From Arthrobacter oryzae (GTDB taxonomy: Bacteria; Actinomycetota; Actinomycetes; Actinomycetales; Micrococcaceae), in assembly GCF_030718995.1 (NCBI RefSeq), contig NZ_CP132204.1, positions 1,426,001-1,490,000 on the forward strand: a stretch of DNA of 64,000 bases, read 5' to 3'. This document shows, one piece after another, positions 46,386 through 56,350 of the stretch; the stretch's first letter is position 1, and each line of letters begins with the position of its first letter. The translations under genes were made by a program, and so were the position numbers. Below the pieces are notes generated by a model. That model was not told the origin of the DNA. It searched no databases and worked only from the letters and a program-made list of their open reading frames with translations.

Positions 46386-48335
46386 ATGACCCAATCCCGC
46401 AGCAGATCCCTGTCCCCCGGCGCCATCACGGCGGTCCTCGCGCTGAGCGGAACCGTAGTGGCGCTCATGCAGACCCTCGTGGTGCCGCTCCTTCCGGACT
46501 TCCCCGGGATCCTCGGCGTGACGGCCGACGACGCCTCCTGGCTCGTCACCGCCACCCTCCTCTCCAGCGCCGTGGCCACCCCGATTGTGTCCCGCAGCGC
46601 GGACATGTACGGGAAACGGAAGATGATGGTGATCTGCCTGGCCATCATGGTTACCGGTTCGGTGGTGGCAGCCGTCGGGGGAAGTTTCCTGTGGCTCATC
46701 ATCGGCCGGGCACTGCAGGGGTTCTCCTCGGCCTTGATTCCCGTGGGCATCAGCATCATGCGTGACGAGCTGCCCAAGGAAAAGATGGGCTCCGCCGTCG
46801 CCCTGATGAGCGCCACGCTGGGCATCGGCAGCGCCCTGGGCCTCCCGCTCGCCGGGGTTCTCTATGAGAGTCTGGGCTGGGAATCCATCTTCTGGGTCTC
46901 CGCTGCCGCCGGCGCCCTGCTGCTCGCCGCCGTCGTCCTGGTGGTCCCCGAATCCAAAGTGCGCACGCCGGGCCGGTTCGACTACCTCGGAGCAGTGATT
47001 CTTTCCGGCGCCCTGGCGGCACTGCTCCTGGCCATTTCCAAGGGCGGTTCGTGGGGCTGGGGTTCGGAGCCGGTTCTGCTGCTGTTTCTGGCCGCCGCAG
47101 TCCTCCTTGCCGCCTGGCTGCCGTACGAACTGAAGGTCAGCCAGCCGATGGTGGACCTCCGCACATCCGGCCGGCGCCCTGTCCTGCTGACCAACCTGGC
47201 ATCCCTCCTGGTGGGCTTCGCCATGTTCGCCAACATGCTCCTGACCACCCAGCAGCTTCAGCTGCCCGCCTCCACCGGTTACGGGTTCCAGCTGAGCGTG
47301 ATCACCGCGGGCCTCTGCATGGTCCCGTCCGGCCTGGCAATGGTGGTTTTCGCTCCCGTTTCGGGCGGGATCATCCGGCGCTTCGGCGGGAAGTCGGCGC
47401 TGATCGCGGGTGCCGCCGTCATGGTCGTCGGCTACGTGGGCCGCGTCTTTTTCTGGGATTCCATTGCGTCGGTGATCATCGGCTCCACGGTGGTGAGCAT
47501 CGGCACCGCCATCGCCTACGCCGCGATGCCCACCCTGATCATGGGCGCCGTGCCCATCACCGAAACAGCCTCGGCCAACGGCCTCAACAGCCTGGTCCGG
47601 TCCATTGGAACCTCGACGTCGAGCGCAGCCGTCGCCGCCGTCCTCACGTCCGTGACCATCACCGTGGGATCCGCCCGCCTGCCGTCCTTCGAGGCGTTCA
47701 AGGACGTCTTCTGGATGGCTGCGCTGGCGTCCGCCGCTTCCATGGTGGCTGCGGTGTTCATTCCCCGGGCCGCGGCCGCCGCCAAGGCAGCACTCCCTGC
47801 ACCCGCCGCCGAACTGGTGGTGCAGGGACGCGTCCTGACAGCCGACCGCCGCCCCGTCACTCCCGCCGTCGTCACCGTCCTGCAGACCGGCGGCGAACCG
47901 GTGGACTGGAGCCGGGTGGACAGTGACGGCAACTATTCCGTGGCGCTGCCCGGCGCGGGCAAGTACCTGATGGTGGCCAATGCCGCCGGCTGGGCGCCGA
48001 TGGCGGAGGTATTCGACTTTGACGGCCGCACGCTGCAGCAGAACTTCCATCTGGAGGACCGCCTTGAACTCGCCGGAACCGCCTCAGCGGGCGGCACAGT
48101 GCTGCCGGACGCGGTGGTGACGCTGCTGCAGGCCTCCGGTGAACATGTGGCAACCGTGCGGACCGATTCAGAGGGCCGGTATTCGCTGCCGCTGCCCCTG
48201 GCCGGCCGCTACATCGTGACCCTGCTGCACCCGGCGACCCACCAGGCCATGGCACGGAAACTGGCGGTGGACAACCGCTCAGTGTCCGCGGACCTGGCAA
48301 TGGACTCCCCGGCCGGGCAGCTGGTGGACGCATGA
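46386..48335 (+). CDS. DHA2-type MFS exporter with C-terminal carboxypeptidase-regulatory-like domains
   Basis: 649 residues. Residues 1-465 form a 14-span drug-exporter-type MFS protein (motif A-like SRSADMYGKRKMM, RALQGFSSALIPVGISIM, GSALGLPLAGVLYE). Residues ~475-640 are two repeats of about 80 residues: VVQGRVLTADRRPVTPAVVTVLQTGG ... DSDGNYSVALPGAGKYLMVAN, then LAGTASAGGTVLPDAVVTLLQASG ... DSEGRYSLPLPLAGRYIVTL. These are the CarboxypepD_reg/prealbumin-like fold. The fusion makes it much longer than usual exporters. The TetR gene overlaps its end by 4 bases. Confidence 0.9.
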   Translation: MTQSRSRSLSPGAITAVLALSGTVVALMQTLVVPLLPDFPGILGVTADDASWLVTATLLSSAVATPIVSRSADMYGKRKMMVICLAIMVTGSVVAAVGGSFLWLIIGRALQGFSSALIPVGISIMRDELPKEKMGSAVALMSATLGIGSALGLPLAGVLYESLGWESIFWVSAAAGALLLAAVVLVVPESKVRTPGRFDYLGAVILSGALAALLLAISKGGSWGWGSEPVLLLFLAAAVLLAAWLPYELKVSQPMVDLRTSGRRPVLLTNLASLLVGFAMFANMLLTTQQLQLPASTGYGFQLSVITAGLCMVPSGLAMVVFAPVSGGIIRRFGGKSALIAGAAVMVVGYVGRVFFWDSIASVIIGSTVVSIGTAIAYAAMPTLIMGAVPITETASANGLNSLVRSIGTSTSSAAVAAVLTSVTITVGSARLPSFEAFKDVFWMAALASAASMVAAVFIPRAAAAAKAALPAPAAELVVQGRVLTADRRPVTPAVVTVLQTGGEPVDWSRVDSDGNYSVALPGAGKYLMVANAAGWAPMAEVFDFDGRTLQQNFHLEDRLELAGTASAGGTVLPDAVVTLLQASGEHVATVRTDSEGRYSLPLPLAGRYIVTLLHPATHQAMARKLAVDNRSVSADLAMDSPAGQLVDA

Positions 48336-48889
48336 GCGCAGCCGGGATGTCCAGCCGCGATGCCGTCCTGGATTCCGCCGGGAGGCTGTTCGGCGAACGC
48401 GGCTACCGCGGCGTGACCGTCCGCGACATCGCCTCCGACGCCGGCGTCTCGGCGGCGCTGGTGATGAAGCTGTACGGTTCCAAGGAGAAACTGTTCGCCG
48501 CCGCCAAACCGGACGAATCGTTGCTGTCCGAACTCGACGTCCCGGCCGCGGAACTGGGCGCGACGCTCGTGTTCCGCGTGCTGATGCGGCGGGAGCGCGG
48601 GCTGCAGGAGCCCTGGGCCATGCTCCCGTTCACCATCCAGGACTCCCCGACGCCCGACGCCGCCCGCGCGGACACGCGTGAACGGTACCTTACAAGCATG
48701 GCCGGGCTCCTCGAAGACCCGACGCCGGACCGGCGTTACGCTTCCACGGTGGTGGCGCTCATGACCGGTTTTGGCGAGGCTGTACGCACGCTCGGCATGT
48801 TCGAAGGCTGGGACTTCGACGAGCTGGTGGCCCACTACGGGGCGATCGTCCAGTCCCAAATCGACGCCTGCCGGCCAGCCCGTCCCTGA
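48332..48889 (+). CDS. TetR-family regulator
   Basis: 185 residues. The HTH is clear (LDSAGRLFGERGYRGVTVRDIASDAGVSAALVMKLYGSKEKLF). The C-terminal ligand domain is of the common actinobacterial type. Its ATG overlaps the MFS stop (ATGA), so exporter and regulator are made together. Probable target: the two palindromes at 46314-46355. Confidence 0.9.
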   Translation: MSAAGMSSRDAVLDSAGRLFGERGYRGVTVRDIASDAGVSAALVMKLYGSKEKLFAAAKPDESLLSELDVPAAELGATLVFRVLMRRERGLQEPWAMLPFTIQDSPTPDAARADTRERYLTSMAGLLEDPTPDRRYASTVVALMTGFGEAVRTLGMFEGWDFDELVAHYGAIVQSQIDACRPARP

Positions 48890-48901
48890 CAGGCTGGCCG
48901 G
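48871..48901. terminator. Hairpin between convergent TetR and lipoprotein genes
   Basis: Perfect 10-bp GC stem CCGGCCAGCC / GGCTGGCCGG with an 11-base loop, overlapping the last TetR codons. No U-tract. Confidence 0.5.
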
Positions 48902-48924
48902 CAGCCGGACCTTCGGCCCGGCAA

Positions 48925-49644
48925 TCAGCTGGACGACATGCTCAGCAACAGCGCCTTGAGAGCCTGGCCCTCGGCGCCTTCCAGCCACGACCTGGCCGCC
49001 TCGTCGCTGGAGAAGGGCTTCTCGATGAACCGGACATCGGCCACCAGGACCTTGTCGCCGACCCGGATGATCCCGTCAACCCGGGAATCCTCCCCGGCGG
49101 GAGGCGCCCCGGCCGTCAGGTGCATGCGGTAGGTCGGGTTGTCATCCATCCGGTCCACATAGAAGGAATAGTGCGCGGCGGGAGCGGGCTGCTGGCTTAG
49201 TCCCGGCACGGGCTCGGACTCGAAGACGGTCCTGGCCACCCGATGGCTGACAGCATCCGCCACCTGCCCGTAATACACCGTTGCCTGCTCGGTACCACCC
49301 GCGTCGAAGACGGTCGCCGTACCCGACAGTGAAGGATCCCCTGCCCCGGTGAACAGGTCCACCCGCCAATCCGCCGGGTGCTGGAACGACAAGCGCCCGC
49401 CCGGGAACGTATACGTCGCGGTGCTGGCAGAAGCGGGAGCGGACGACGACGGCGGGGTGCCTTCCGCCGTCGAACTCGGCGTGGTGGGGGCAGACGTCGC
49501 ACCCCCCGATTCCGAGGGAACGCTGACGCCTGACGGCGATACTCCGGAGGAGGCCTCAGTGACGCCCAAACCGCAGCCGGACAGGCCGAGGACGGCCGCG
49601 GCAGCGAGGGCGGGGATGAAGGGGACGCGACGCGCAGAGTGCAT
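48925..49644 (-). CDS. Lipoprotein of unknown function
   Basis: 239 residues. Signal peptide MHSARRVPFIPALAAAAVLG with lipobox LSGC, then a 50-residue Ser/Pro/Thr-rich wall-spanning linker. The compact C-terminal domain (YTFPGGRLSFQHPADWRVDLF ... GIIRVGDKVLVADVRFIEKPFSSDEAARSWLE) resembles a PsbP/LpqN-like beta fold, which is only a guess. Stands alone, convergent with the TetR gene. Confidence 0.75.
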   Translation of the reverse strand: MHSARRVPFIPALAAAAVLGLSGCGLGVTEASSGVSPSGVSVPSESGGATSAPTTPSSTAEGTPPSSSAPASASTATYTFPGGRLSFQHPADWRVDLFTGAGDPSLSGTATVFDAGGTEQATVYYGQVADAVSHRVARTVFESEPVPGLSQQPAPAAHYSFYVDRMDDNPTYRMHLTAGAPPAGEDSRVDGIIRVGDKVLVADVRFIEKPFSSDEAARSWLEGAEGQALKALLLSMSSS

Positions 49645-49852
49645 GATGGTGCCTTTCCCGAAAAGGCCGTCAGCTCGGTGGGACTGGCTTCCGGCCTGCC
49701 GTTGGGGCCGTGGCTCGCGGCGACCCTACGGGAGCGTGTGGCGATGTGTTGTGCTCTACAGAATCGCACGCACGGCAACCGCCCCTCCAGAGGAACAACA
49801 ATAAATCCATCGATTTGTTATAAATCACCGCGGCGACGTCTGACCCGGCGAA

Positions 49853-49930
49853 AAGTGAAAGAGCGTCCGCCCAAACCCGACAGGAAGTGAGAGAGCGTCC
49901 GCCCAAACCCGGCAGGAAGTGAGAGAGGAT
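49853..49930 (+). repeat. Dispersed 32-bp-period intergenic repeat, locus C
   Basis: Three cores (AAAGTGAAAGAGCGTCCG, CAGGAAGTGAGAGAGCGTCC, CAGGAAGTGAGAGAGGATCC) spaced exactly 32 bases apart, with nearly identical spacers (CGCCCAAACCCG). The array ends 19 bases before the jetC stop codon, in the place where jetD would be expected. I see no gene in 49645-49948. Confidence 0.78.
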
Positions 49931-49948
49931 CCGGATGGGCGGGTGGGG

Positions 49949-52900
49949 TCAGCGCAGGACGATGTCCACCGGGTTCGCCTCGGACCTCCACTGCCCGTCG
50001 GCCCCTCCCCCGATTACTGGTGCCGTGAGCACGCCGGAGCGGTTGGTGCGCTTGTCCCGCAGGATTTCCGTCACGGAGCCGAGGTGCCTGGACAGGTCGA
50101 TCACGTTCTCCGGCGCCGCCAGCAGCAACTGGAAGCCGAATTCGTGCAGCGCCTTGATGCCCGCCCCGGCGAACTCCTCCGACGCGAGGACAAACGCCTC
50201 GTCCATCATCACGGTGCCGTAGGTGGTGAAGCCCTGCTCGGCAATGCCCAGCTGGTAGCTCAGGGCAGCAGCCATGATGAACGCCGTGAACCGCTGCCGC
50301 TCGCCGCCGGACATGGAGCCCGTGTCCGCGTGCATGAACACGTCGGTCCGCTTGCTCCCGCGCGGGCCCTGTACCTCCCGGTGCTCCTTGCATTGGATGA
50401 AAAGGTGCCCGCGCACGTCCAGCACCTCTGCCCGCCAGCGCCGGTCCTCCGGCGTCTGCGAGCCCAAACGCTTCACGAGCGTTTCCAGCGACTTGTAACG
50501 GTTGGTGAGCTCGGCGTCGTCGTCCGTTTCCGGGGTGGAGGCGCCGGAACCCGTAGCCGCCGCACCTGCGGACCGCGAGGGCCGGGTGTGCCGGGTCCTC
50601 AGTGCGTTCTGGATGGCGTCCTTGAACTGCTTCGCGCTGGGCGGCAGCGTCTGCTTGATGTCCAGTTCCAGGAAGCTGCCCTCGTGGAAGTTGACCTCGG
50701 ACAGGATCCCGTTCAGCGGCAGGATCCGGCTGGTGATGGACCGGCGCTCCTCGTCCAGCAGGTGCAACAGCGTGCTGAACGATTCGTGCGTGCGCTGGTT
50801 AAAGAACTGCCGGAACTCGGCCTCCTGCGCGGGCAGGCCGTCGCTGACAATGGCGTGGTACCGGGCCTCGAACTCCCCCGCGGCGCCGATGGACGTGCCG
50901 TGGTCCGCGGAGATCGCAGTGCCCCATTCCCGCACGAACCCCTCGAACATCCGGGTGAGCCGCTCGGACGTGGCCTGGCCGCGGGACTCGGCCGCGTGCA
51001 GCTCGGCGAGGAGCCGGGTCCGCACCTGGTTCGCCACGTTGTCCAGCTCGTGCATTTCCGTGATGTCACCAGCGCCGGCAAAGTAGGGTTCCAGCGCTGT
51101 AACGGTGGCGTCCGACGGCGGTGCCTGGTCCAGGCGCGTCCGCGCGGCGTCCAGCAGCGAATCCGCGGCGGTGAGCTGCTGGTCCAGCGCCTTGTATTCA
51201 CTCTGCAGGACTGCTGCGGCTTCGGTGCTGGACTGGTGCTTCTGCCGGACCGCTTCTATGTTTGCCCGCAGCGGTTCCAGGTCGGCCTGCGCGGCGAGGG
51301 CATCCCGGAGGCGCTGCTCGATCTTCGCGAGCTCGTCCTGCGCCACCGCGGCGGACACCTGCTCCCAGGGCCGGTGGTCCTCGGCGATCCGGCGCAGGGC
51401 CTCCAGCTGGCGGGTCATTCCCTGGTGCGACTCTTCGCGGCTTTGCGCCAGTTCAGCGGCTTTGGCCAGTTCCTGCTGCAGGTCCTCCACCTGCGCGGCC
51501 ACAAGCTCAAGCTTCGAGGCGTTGTCGAAGCCGAGGACGTAATCCTGCCTGCTGGTGAAGCGGTCGTCCTTCTCCACGGTGTGGCGGTTTCGCTTGACCA
51601 CACCGCCCAGGCTCAGGCCCTTGTCCAGCGCAGCGAGTTCGTTCGGGTCCTCGACGCAGGGGTACGCGAAATCAACCGCGATCCGCTCACGGATCCACTG
51701 CCCGGCGTCGCCCGCCGTCCCGGTGGTGAGGATGTCCAGCTTGGTGAGCAGGTCGCCGTCGGCCACGTCCTCCACGGCCAGGGCGCCGCCGGCGAGCGGC
51801 TTGGACACGTCGACGGCGCGGAGCGCGCCGCGGATGGAGTGGTCGTTCAGGTAGCGGGTGACGGCCGCGAAGTACTCGCCGGGAACCAGGAGCGTGGTGG
51901 CGAGGTTCCGCAGCGCGCGTTCGGCGGCCGGCCGCCACTGCTCCTCCCCTTCGGCCAGGTCGATCAGCTCGCCGCCGAACGGCATCAGCTCCTCCGGCAC
52001 ACCCGTTGCAGAGGCGATCGCGGTCCGGTTTTCAATGCTCGACGGCGGCAGCAGGGACTTGCGCGTCTTCAGCGAGACGAGTTCCTGCTGAGCCGCCGCA
52101 AGTTCGCGTTTCCTGGTGGCATGGCCGTCGAACGCCTCGAAGCGCAGCTCCTTGAGCGCTTCGGAGTCGTCCTGCAGTTCGGCGGAGCGTGCGGCCGCCT
52201 GGGTGTGGGCCTGCTCCCAGCCCTCGGACGTCCACTCGAGATCGAGTCCGGCATCGGCCAGGGCCTTCCGCGCCGAGTCCTCGACCTGCTGGCGGAGCTT
52301 CAGCCCCACCCGGGCGTTTTCCAGCGACTGCTCGATCGCGGAGATCGCGTTGCCGCCCTGGTTGTTGTAGTCCGCTTCAAGCTGCCGCAGGTCCTTGGCC
52401 AGGCTGTCCCGGACCGCGCGCTCGGCGCCGAGCTCCTTGGCTTTCGAGTGGGCGAGCCCCTTAAAGCGGGCCAGGGTCGTCTCGTGGACAGTTACGGCGA
52501 GCTGCTGCTTGTACGCATCGAACTCTTCGCCGGCAAGCTCACGGAGCCGGTTCGCATCCAGCAGGGACTGCGCATATTCCTTGTTCAGGCCGGGAACCGG
52601 GGCGAGCTGGTCGCGCTGCTGGCGCACGTCCTCCAGCCGCTGGCGGATGGACATCAGGTTGCTGAATTCCTCGACGACGTCGTCCGCCGCGGCCAATGTG
52701 GCGGGCGCGTCCAGCACCTGGTCCCGGAAGAAGGTGTTGACGCTGCCGCCGAGGCCCTTGCCGGCCTGGATCACGCGGAGCAGCGGCAGGGCCTGGTCCG
52801 AATTGATGCCCAGCAGGCGCCGGAACCGCTCGGCGAACGCCTTGTGCACATCGAAGACCTGGGCGTCCGGGAAGATCGCATCCAGTGCAGCCTTGGTGAA

Positions 52901-53413
52901 GCGCTTCTCCGCAATTCCCTCGATCGCGGCAAGGTCCAGCGGCTGGTTGTCAATCAGGTAGTACCGCCCGACGCTGGATTCCGTGCCGTTCTTTGGCAGG
53001 TCGAACAGCGCCGACACCGTCACCTTCGTACCGGCCGCGTTATCGAACGTCAGGGCGACGGCGGACCACGTGGCGCCGGGCCGCTGGAAGGCACTGGCCG
53101 AGCCCTCGCCCACGGCCTTGTCCCCCACCTTGCCGCGCATGTAGGTGAACGTGGTCCGTTTGTCCTCCACGGCACCGGAGCGCTGGGCGGCGGCCTCGTT
53201 GGACCGCGGCCTCGCATCGAAGACCCGCAGCATCGCGTCGAACAGCGTGGACTTGCCGACGCCGGAGTTGCCCGTCAGCAGGGTGCCGTTGCGGTCCACG
53301 TGCATCGTGTGGGCGCCATGGAACGTGCCCCAGTTGACCACCTGGACCAGCGCGAGCCGCATCTGTCCGGGGTTGGTGAGCTCGCCCATCGGCAGCATGG
53401 TTGCGATGCTCAC
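49949..53413 (-). CDS. jetC: SMC-like ATPase of a Wadjet type I / MksB complex (JetC)
   Basis: 1,154 residues. Walker [11 protein letters not shown] (47-56) is followed by long heptad-rich coiled-coil regions around a central hinge-like part. The ABC signature [10 protein letters not shown] (about 1035) and Walker B TVMMDEAF (about 1069) close the head. This is the JetC/MksB arrangement, in which ATP-driven dimers extrude DNA loops. It begins with a GTG that overlaps jetB by 4 bases. In complete systems jetD (toprim nuclease) follows; here a repeat array and an unrelated lipoprotein follow instead. Confidence 0.88.
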   Translation of the reverse strand: MSIATMLPMGELTNPGQMRLALVQVVNWGTFHGAHTMHVDRNGTLLTGNSGVGKSTLFDAMLRVFDARPRSNEAAAQRSGAVEDKRTTFTYMRGKVGDKAVGEGSASAFQRPGATWSAVALTFDNAAGTKVTVSALFDLPKNGTESSVGRYYLIDNQPLDLAAIEGIAEKRFTKAALDAIFPDAQVFDVHKAFAERFRRLLGINSDQALPLLRVIQAGKGLGGSVNTFFRDQVLDAPATLAAADDVVEEFSNLMSIRQRLEDVRQQRDQLAPVPGLNKEYAQSLLDANRLRELAGEEFDAYKQQLAVTVHETTLARFKGLAHSKAKELGAERAVRDSLAKDLRQLEADYNNQGGNAISAIEQSLENARVGLKLRQQVEDSARKALADAGLDLEWTSEGWEQAHTQAAARSAELQDDSEALKELRFEAFDGHATRKRELAAAQQELVSLKTRKSLLPPSSIENRTAIASATGVPEELMPFGGELIDLAEGEEQWRPAAERALRNLATTLLVPGEYFAAVTRYLNDHSIRGALRAVDVSKPLAGGALAVEDVADGDLLTKLDILTTGTAGDAGQWIRERIAVDFAYPCVEDPNELAALDKGLSLGGVVKRNRHTVEKDDRFTSRQDYVLGFDNASKLELVAAQVEDLQQELAKAAELAQSREESHQGMTRQLEALRRIAEDHRPWEQVSAAVAQDELAKIEQRLRDALAAQADLEPLRANIEAVRQKHQSSTEAAAVLQSEYKALDQQLTAADSLLDAARTRLDQAPPSDATVTALEPYFAGAGDITEMHELDNVANQVRTRLLAELHAAESRGQATSERLTRMFEGFVREWGTAISADHGTSIGAAGEFEARYHAIVSDGLPAQEAEFRQFFNQRTHESFSTLLHLLDEERRSITSRILPLNGILSEVNFHEGSFLELDIKQTLPPSAKQFKDAIQNALRTRHTRPSRSAGAAATGSGASTPETDDDAELTNRYKSLETLVKRLGSQTPEDRRWRAEVLDVRGHLFIQCKEHREVQGPRGSKRTDVFMHADTGSMSGGERQRFTAFIMAAALSYQLGIAEQGFTTYGTVMMDEAFVLASEEFAGAGIKALHEFGFQLLLAAPENVIDLSRHLGSVTEILRDKRTNRSGVLTAPVIGGGADGQWRSEANPVDIVLR

Positions 53414-54228
53414 TTGGTGGTTCCTTCCTCGTCTTCAGTGTCGTCATCCGAGCGAACGGGATTCTCGCCGTCGAGCTCTATCAGCGCTTCCGTGCCCGCG
53501 GGGTCTGCCGTGGCTGCTACCAGGGCTTCGATGTGGGCGGGGATGTCGCCGATGTTCTCGAAGGGGAGGGCCAGCGGGAGGGCGTTGGAGATGGCGAAGA
53601 CGTCGTCGAGGCCGGTGGTGATGAGGAGCTGGCGGGCCAGGAGCTTGGTGATGGCGCGGTTGACGACGTCGGAATCGCGCAGCGCGTCCTGCTGGCCGGA
53701 CGGCTGGTAATGGGCCACGAGTTCGGCGATTTCCTCGCGCGTAATCGTCGGATCCGTCTGGGCCGTGACATGGCGGTCCAGGAGGAGCCGCAGGCGCAAC
53801 AGCACGATGGTCTCCACCCGGCTGAGCGCACGCTGCTGGCGCAGGATGCTGGAACGGGTGCTTCCGCCGATGGCGTCCGGGTCCACCGGGCGGAGAACTG
53901 CCACCTTGCGTTCGTGGTCCAGCTGGAGGGTCAGGAACAGCTCGGAAAGGCGGCTGCGGAGGATCAGCTGGTTGTCCAGCAGTGTGGTCCAGAGCTTTTC
54001 GTCCCGGCCGCCGTCGATGTACGGGCCCTTCAACAGCTTGACGAGGGCCTGTCGGACCTTCATGGGGAGCACGCCGGTATCGCCCGGGAAGAGCGCGGCA
54101 CCGTCCACGAAGGTGTCGCGCGGGGTCACCGTAAACGGCTCGGCGTGGATGTGTTCGGGAGCGGGGTGCGCTTCCGGAGCGTCACCGACGACGGCGGCAT
54201 CCGCCGTCGTCGTAATCTCTTCAGTCAT
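53410..54228 (-). CDS. jetB: DUF4194 protein (JetB / MksE-like KITE subunit)
   Basis: 272 residues. The core ([34 protein letters not shown] ... [16 protein letters not shown] ... [19 protein letters not shown]) is the winged-helix DUF4194 pattern of JetB/MksE. Both ends carry acidic, low-complexity extensions. Overlaps jetA by 8 bases and jetC by 4, so the three are made in fixed ratio. Confidence 0.85.
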   Translation of the reverse strand: MTEEITTTADAAVVGDAPEAHPAPEHIHAEPFTVTPRDTFVDGAALFPGDTGVLPMKVRQALVKLLKGPYIDGGRDEKLWTTLLDNQLILRSRLSELFLTLQLDHERKVAVLRPVDPDAIGGSTRSSILRQQRALSRVETIVLLRLRLLLDRHVTAQTDPTITREEIAELVAHYQPSGQQDALRDSDVVNRAITKLLARQLLITTGLDDVFAISNALPLALPFENIGDIPAHIEALVAATADPAGTEALIELDGENPVRSDDDTEDEEGTTK

Positions 54229-55678
54229 GCGAATCCTTTGTGAGGGTGACCACCGGCAGGAAAGCCTTGCGGGTGGTGCCGTCTATCTGTTCGAAGTCGA
54301 TGGCGTCCCAGCCGGCGCGGTCGAATCCGGCGCCGTCCTGCAGTGCGTGGGACAGCAGTGCGCGGATGGAGTTGATGTGGCGTTCCTCCGGCGGAAGCTG
54401 GCCCCAGGCCTCCGGGAGCGTCGCGGCCCCGGCGAGCGCGGCGCGGATGGCTGCCGGTTTGGCCTTTCCGGTGCGCGGCGAGCGCACGCGATCCGAATCG
54501 TTGAAAGCGATGGGATCGGCAAGCCTAGGTGGCGTTGCGAACTCGTCCGGGTCGAAGAGCTTGACCATGGACAACGATTCGAAGCCCGCATTGAAGAGCG
54601 CCGGTCCGGGCACCAGTCCCGGGCGTTCCCGTTCGTAAGGCAGTGAGCGGATGGCCTGTTCGGCTTCGCGCAGCACCTTGCGCAGCCGCACGGACTGGCG
54701 GAAATCGTCGCTCTGCACGTACGTGTTGAGGCTTTCGCTGAGCTTGCCGTAGATCCGCTGGATCTGGCTGTGCTGGGTCCGCAGTTCGGCCACCAGGTTC
54801 TTCAGCGTCTCCCGGTCCTCATGGCTGAGGTCGTCCGCGAACTGGCGGCTGAGCACCTCGCCGATCGCCGAGCGGAAACGCAGCTGCTGCTGGGGATCCT
54901 CCAGGAACGCGGTGAAGGAACGGAACGTCCTGCCCTCGGGGCTCTGCCGGAGCCGCTTGTCCGCCTCCAGCACCTGCGCCATCGTGGCCCCCTTGCTGAG
55001 GGACTCCTCGATGATCTGGTTGCGAAGCTCGCCCACCAGTTCCTCGATCCGGTCACGCATCTTCTTGTAGTCCGCCGGCAGGCTGGCCGCGAGGTCCAGG
55101 ATGTTTCCGGCGGCCTCCACGGCCTCGTCGTCGTCCAGCAAGCCGTCGAAGTCGCCGGAGCTGATGTCTTCGATGAGCTGCTGCCGCTCCTCGATCTCGT
55201 CCTCGAGGGACTCCAGCCGGGCGGTCTGGTCCGGGTTCGTCTCATTGGCGAGCTTTTCGACGTCGCCCAGCAGTGTCCCCAGCCGGGAACCGTTCAGGGT
55301 GGAGCGTTCGCTGGAGAGGCTGTCCAGGAAGGCGAGGACGCGGGCAGCGGGCTCCGTGACTTCGTACACGATCTGCCCCGACTGGTTGCGGCGGGTCAGG
55401 AAATTCTTGCGGGTCCATTCATCGCCGAAGGACTTCCCGTTGGCCATCCCGCCCAGCCCGGGGTCCTGGCGGCGGAGCTGCTCAAGGAAGGCGTCGACGT
55501 CGGCATGGAACTCTTCCAGCGGAAGCTGCGGACGGGTGCGAGTGAAGGAAGCCTGCAGGACTGCGATAACCCAGGGCGCGGACCTGGTCAGCGCCCAGGC
55601 CGGCCCTTTGGTCAGGAGTTCGAGGTCCCGGAGCCGGGCACTGATCGCGTCCGAGGAGGACGGGGCGGATCGGGACAC
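54221..55678 (-). CDS. jetA: DUF3375 protein (JetA / MksF-like kleisin subunit)
   Basis: 485 residues from GTG 55678, preceded by GAAGGAGA; the open frame extends 47 codons further but without family sequence. DUF3375 features: [50 protein letters not shown] near the start, a helical middle with [20 protein letters not shown], and the C-terminal [13 protein letters not shown] region. It acts as the kleisin that bridges the JetC heads. First gene of the three-gene operon. Confidence 0.87.
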   Translation of the reverse strand: MSRSAPSSSDAISARLRDLELLTKGPAWALTRSAPWVIAVLQASFTRTRPQLPLEEFHADVDAFLEQLRRQDPGLGGMANGKSFGDEWTRKNFLTRRNQSGQIVYEVTEPAARVLAFLDSLSSERSTLNGSRLGTLLGDVEKLANETNPDQTARLESLEDEIEERQQLIEDISSGDFDGLLDDDEAVEAAGNILDLAASLPADYKKMRDRIEELVGELRNQIIEESLSKGATMAQVLEADKRLRQSPEGRTFRSFTAFLEDPQQQLRFRSAIGEVLSRQFADDLSHEDRETLKNLVAELRTQHSQIQRIYGKLSESLNTYVQSDDFRQSVRLRKVLREAEQAIRSLPYERERPGLVPGPALFNAGFESLSMVKLFDPDEFATPPRLADPIAFNDSDRVRSPRTGKAKPAAIRAALAGAATLPEAWGQLPPEERHINSIRALLSHALQDGAGFDRAGWDAIDFEQIDGTTRKAFLPVVTLTKDSHD

Positions 55679-55983
55679 ACACTCTCCTTCAGCTGCCGCA
55701 AGACTCGTCGGGCAGCGGAAAACCCGAAAACTGCCAACTACAAGGTTAACGCAGTGGCCCGCGCGGGCCGTCCGGGTCCCCGTTGGCGGCTGCATCCGCT
55801 CGCAAGCCCTGTTACGCATGTGACTGGTGGGGTTTCAGTGACCGCACCGTGACCTACGCCCCGGTAGCATTTCGATCCCGTATCAACCCCCGCGCCACGG
55901 CACGCCGGGTCTGGTTGGCAGTGCCGCCCGCACCCTACGCTCGTGCTACTTGATCCATCCAGGCAATGACGCAGGGGGAAACC

Positions 55984-56286
55984 ATGCAGTTCGATCTCAG
56001 CGCAGTTGAAACAGGCACTCTGGTGTTTATCGGAACACTGGTGTTTGCGATGCTGATTGTGGGTTTCATGATGACGGCCGCTTTCCTGGCCATGGTGCTC
56101 GTGGGGGTGGGCCGCTTCGCCTGGTTCATCGTCGCCGGCACCCTGCTGGGACTGGTCCACGGCATCAACCACCTGTGGGACCGGCTGGTGCACCACGCCT
56201 CCACTGTGGAGCTCCCCGGCGACTTTCAGGGCCAGCCTGCCCCTAGCACGGGAACCTACCCGCGGGTAGCATTGAGGGACAGCTGA
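55984..56286 (+). CDS. Small membrane protein
   Basis: 100 residues from ATG 55984 with GGGGGAAA upstream. Two adjoining hydrophobic stretches (TLVFIGTLVFAMLIVGFMM, then AFLAMVLVGVGRFAWFIVAG) and a short polar tail. Resembles the protein at 59953. Function unknown. The 305 bases before it (55679-55983) separate it from jetA and show no gene. Confidence 0.65.
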   Translation: MQFDLSAVETGTLVFIGTLVFAMLIVGFMMTAAFLAMVLVGVGRFAWFIVAGTLLGLVHGINHLWDRLVHHASTVELPGDFQGQPAPSTGTYPRVALRDS

Positions 56287-56350
56287 AGGGTTCTCCACCC
56301 GAGGCGGACCCAGGGCTCGAACCGGCCACCCCGGTTAGAGGAGATGCCCC

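Noticed and set aside
49919-53710. Very long plus-strand open frame (over 1,200 codons) opposite jetC/jetB
   Set aside because: It is antisense to jetC, whose frame has clear ATPase motifs. The plus-strand translation is Arg/Gly/Val-rich with no motif, a common effect of high GC at third positions.
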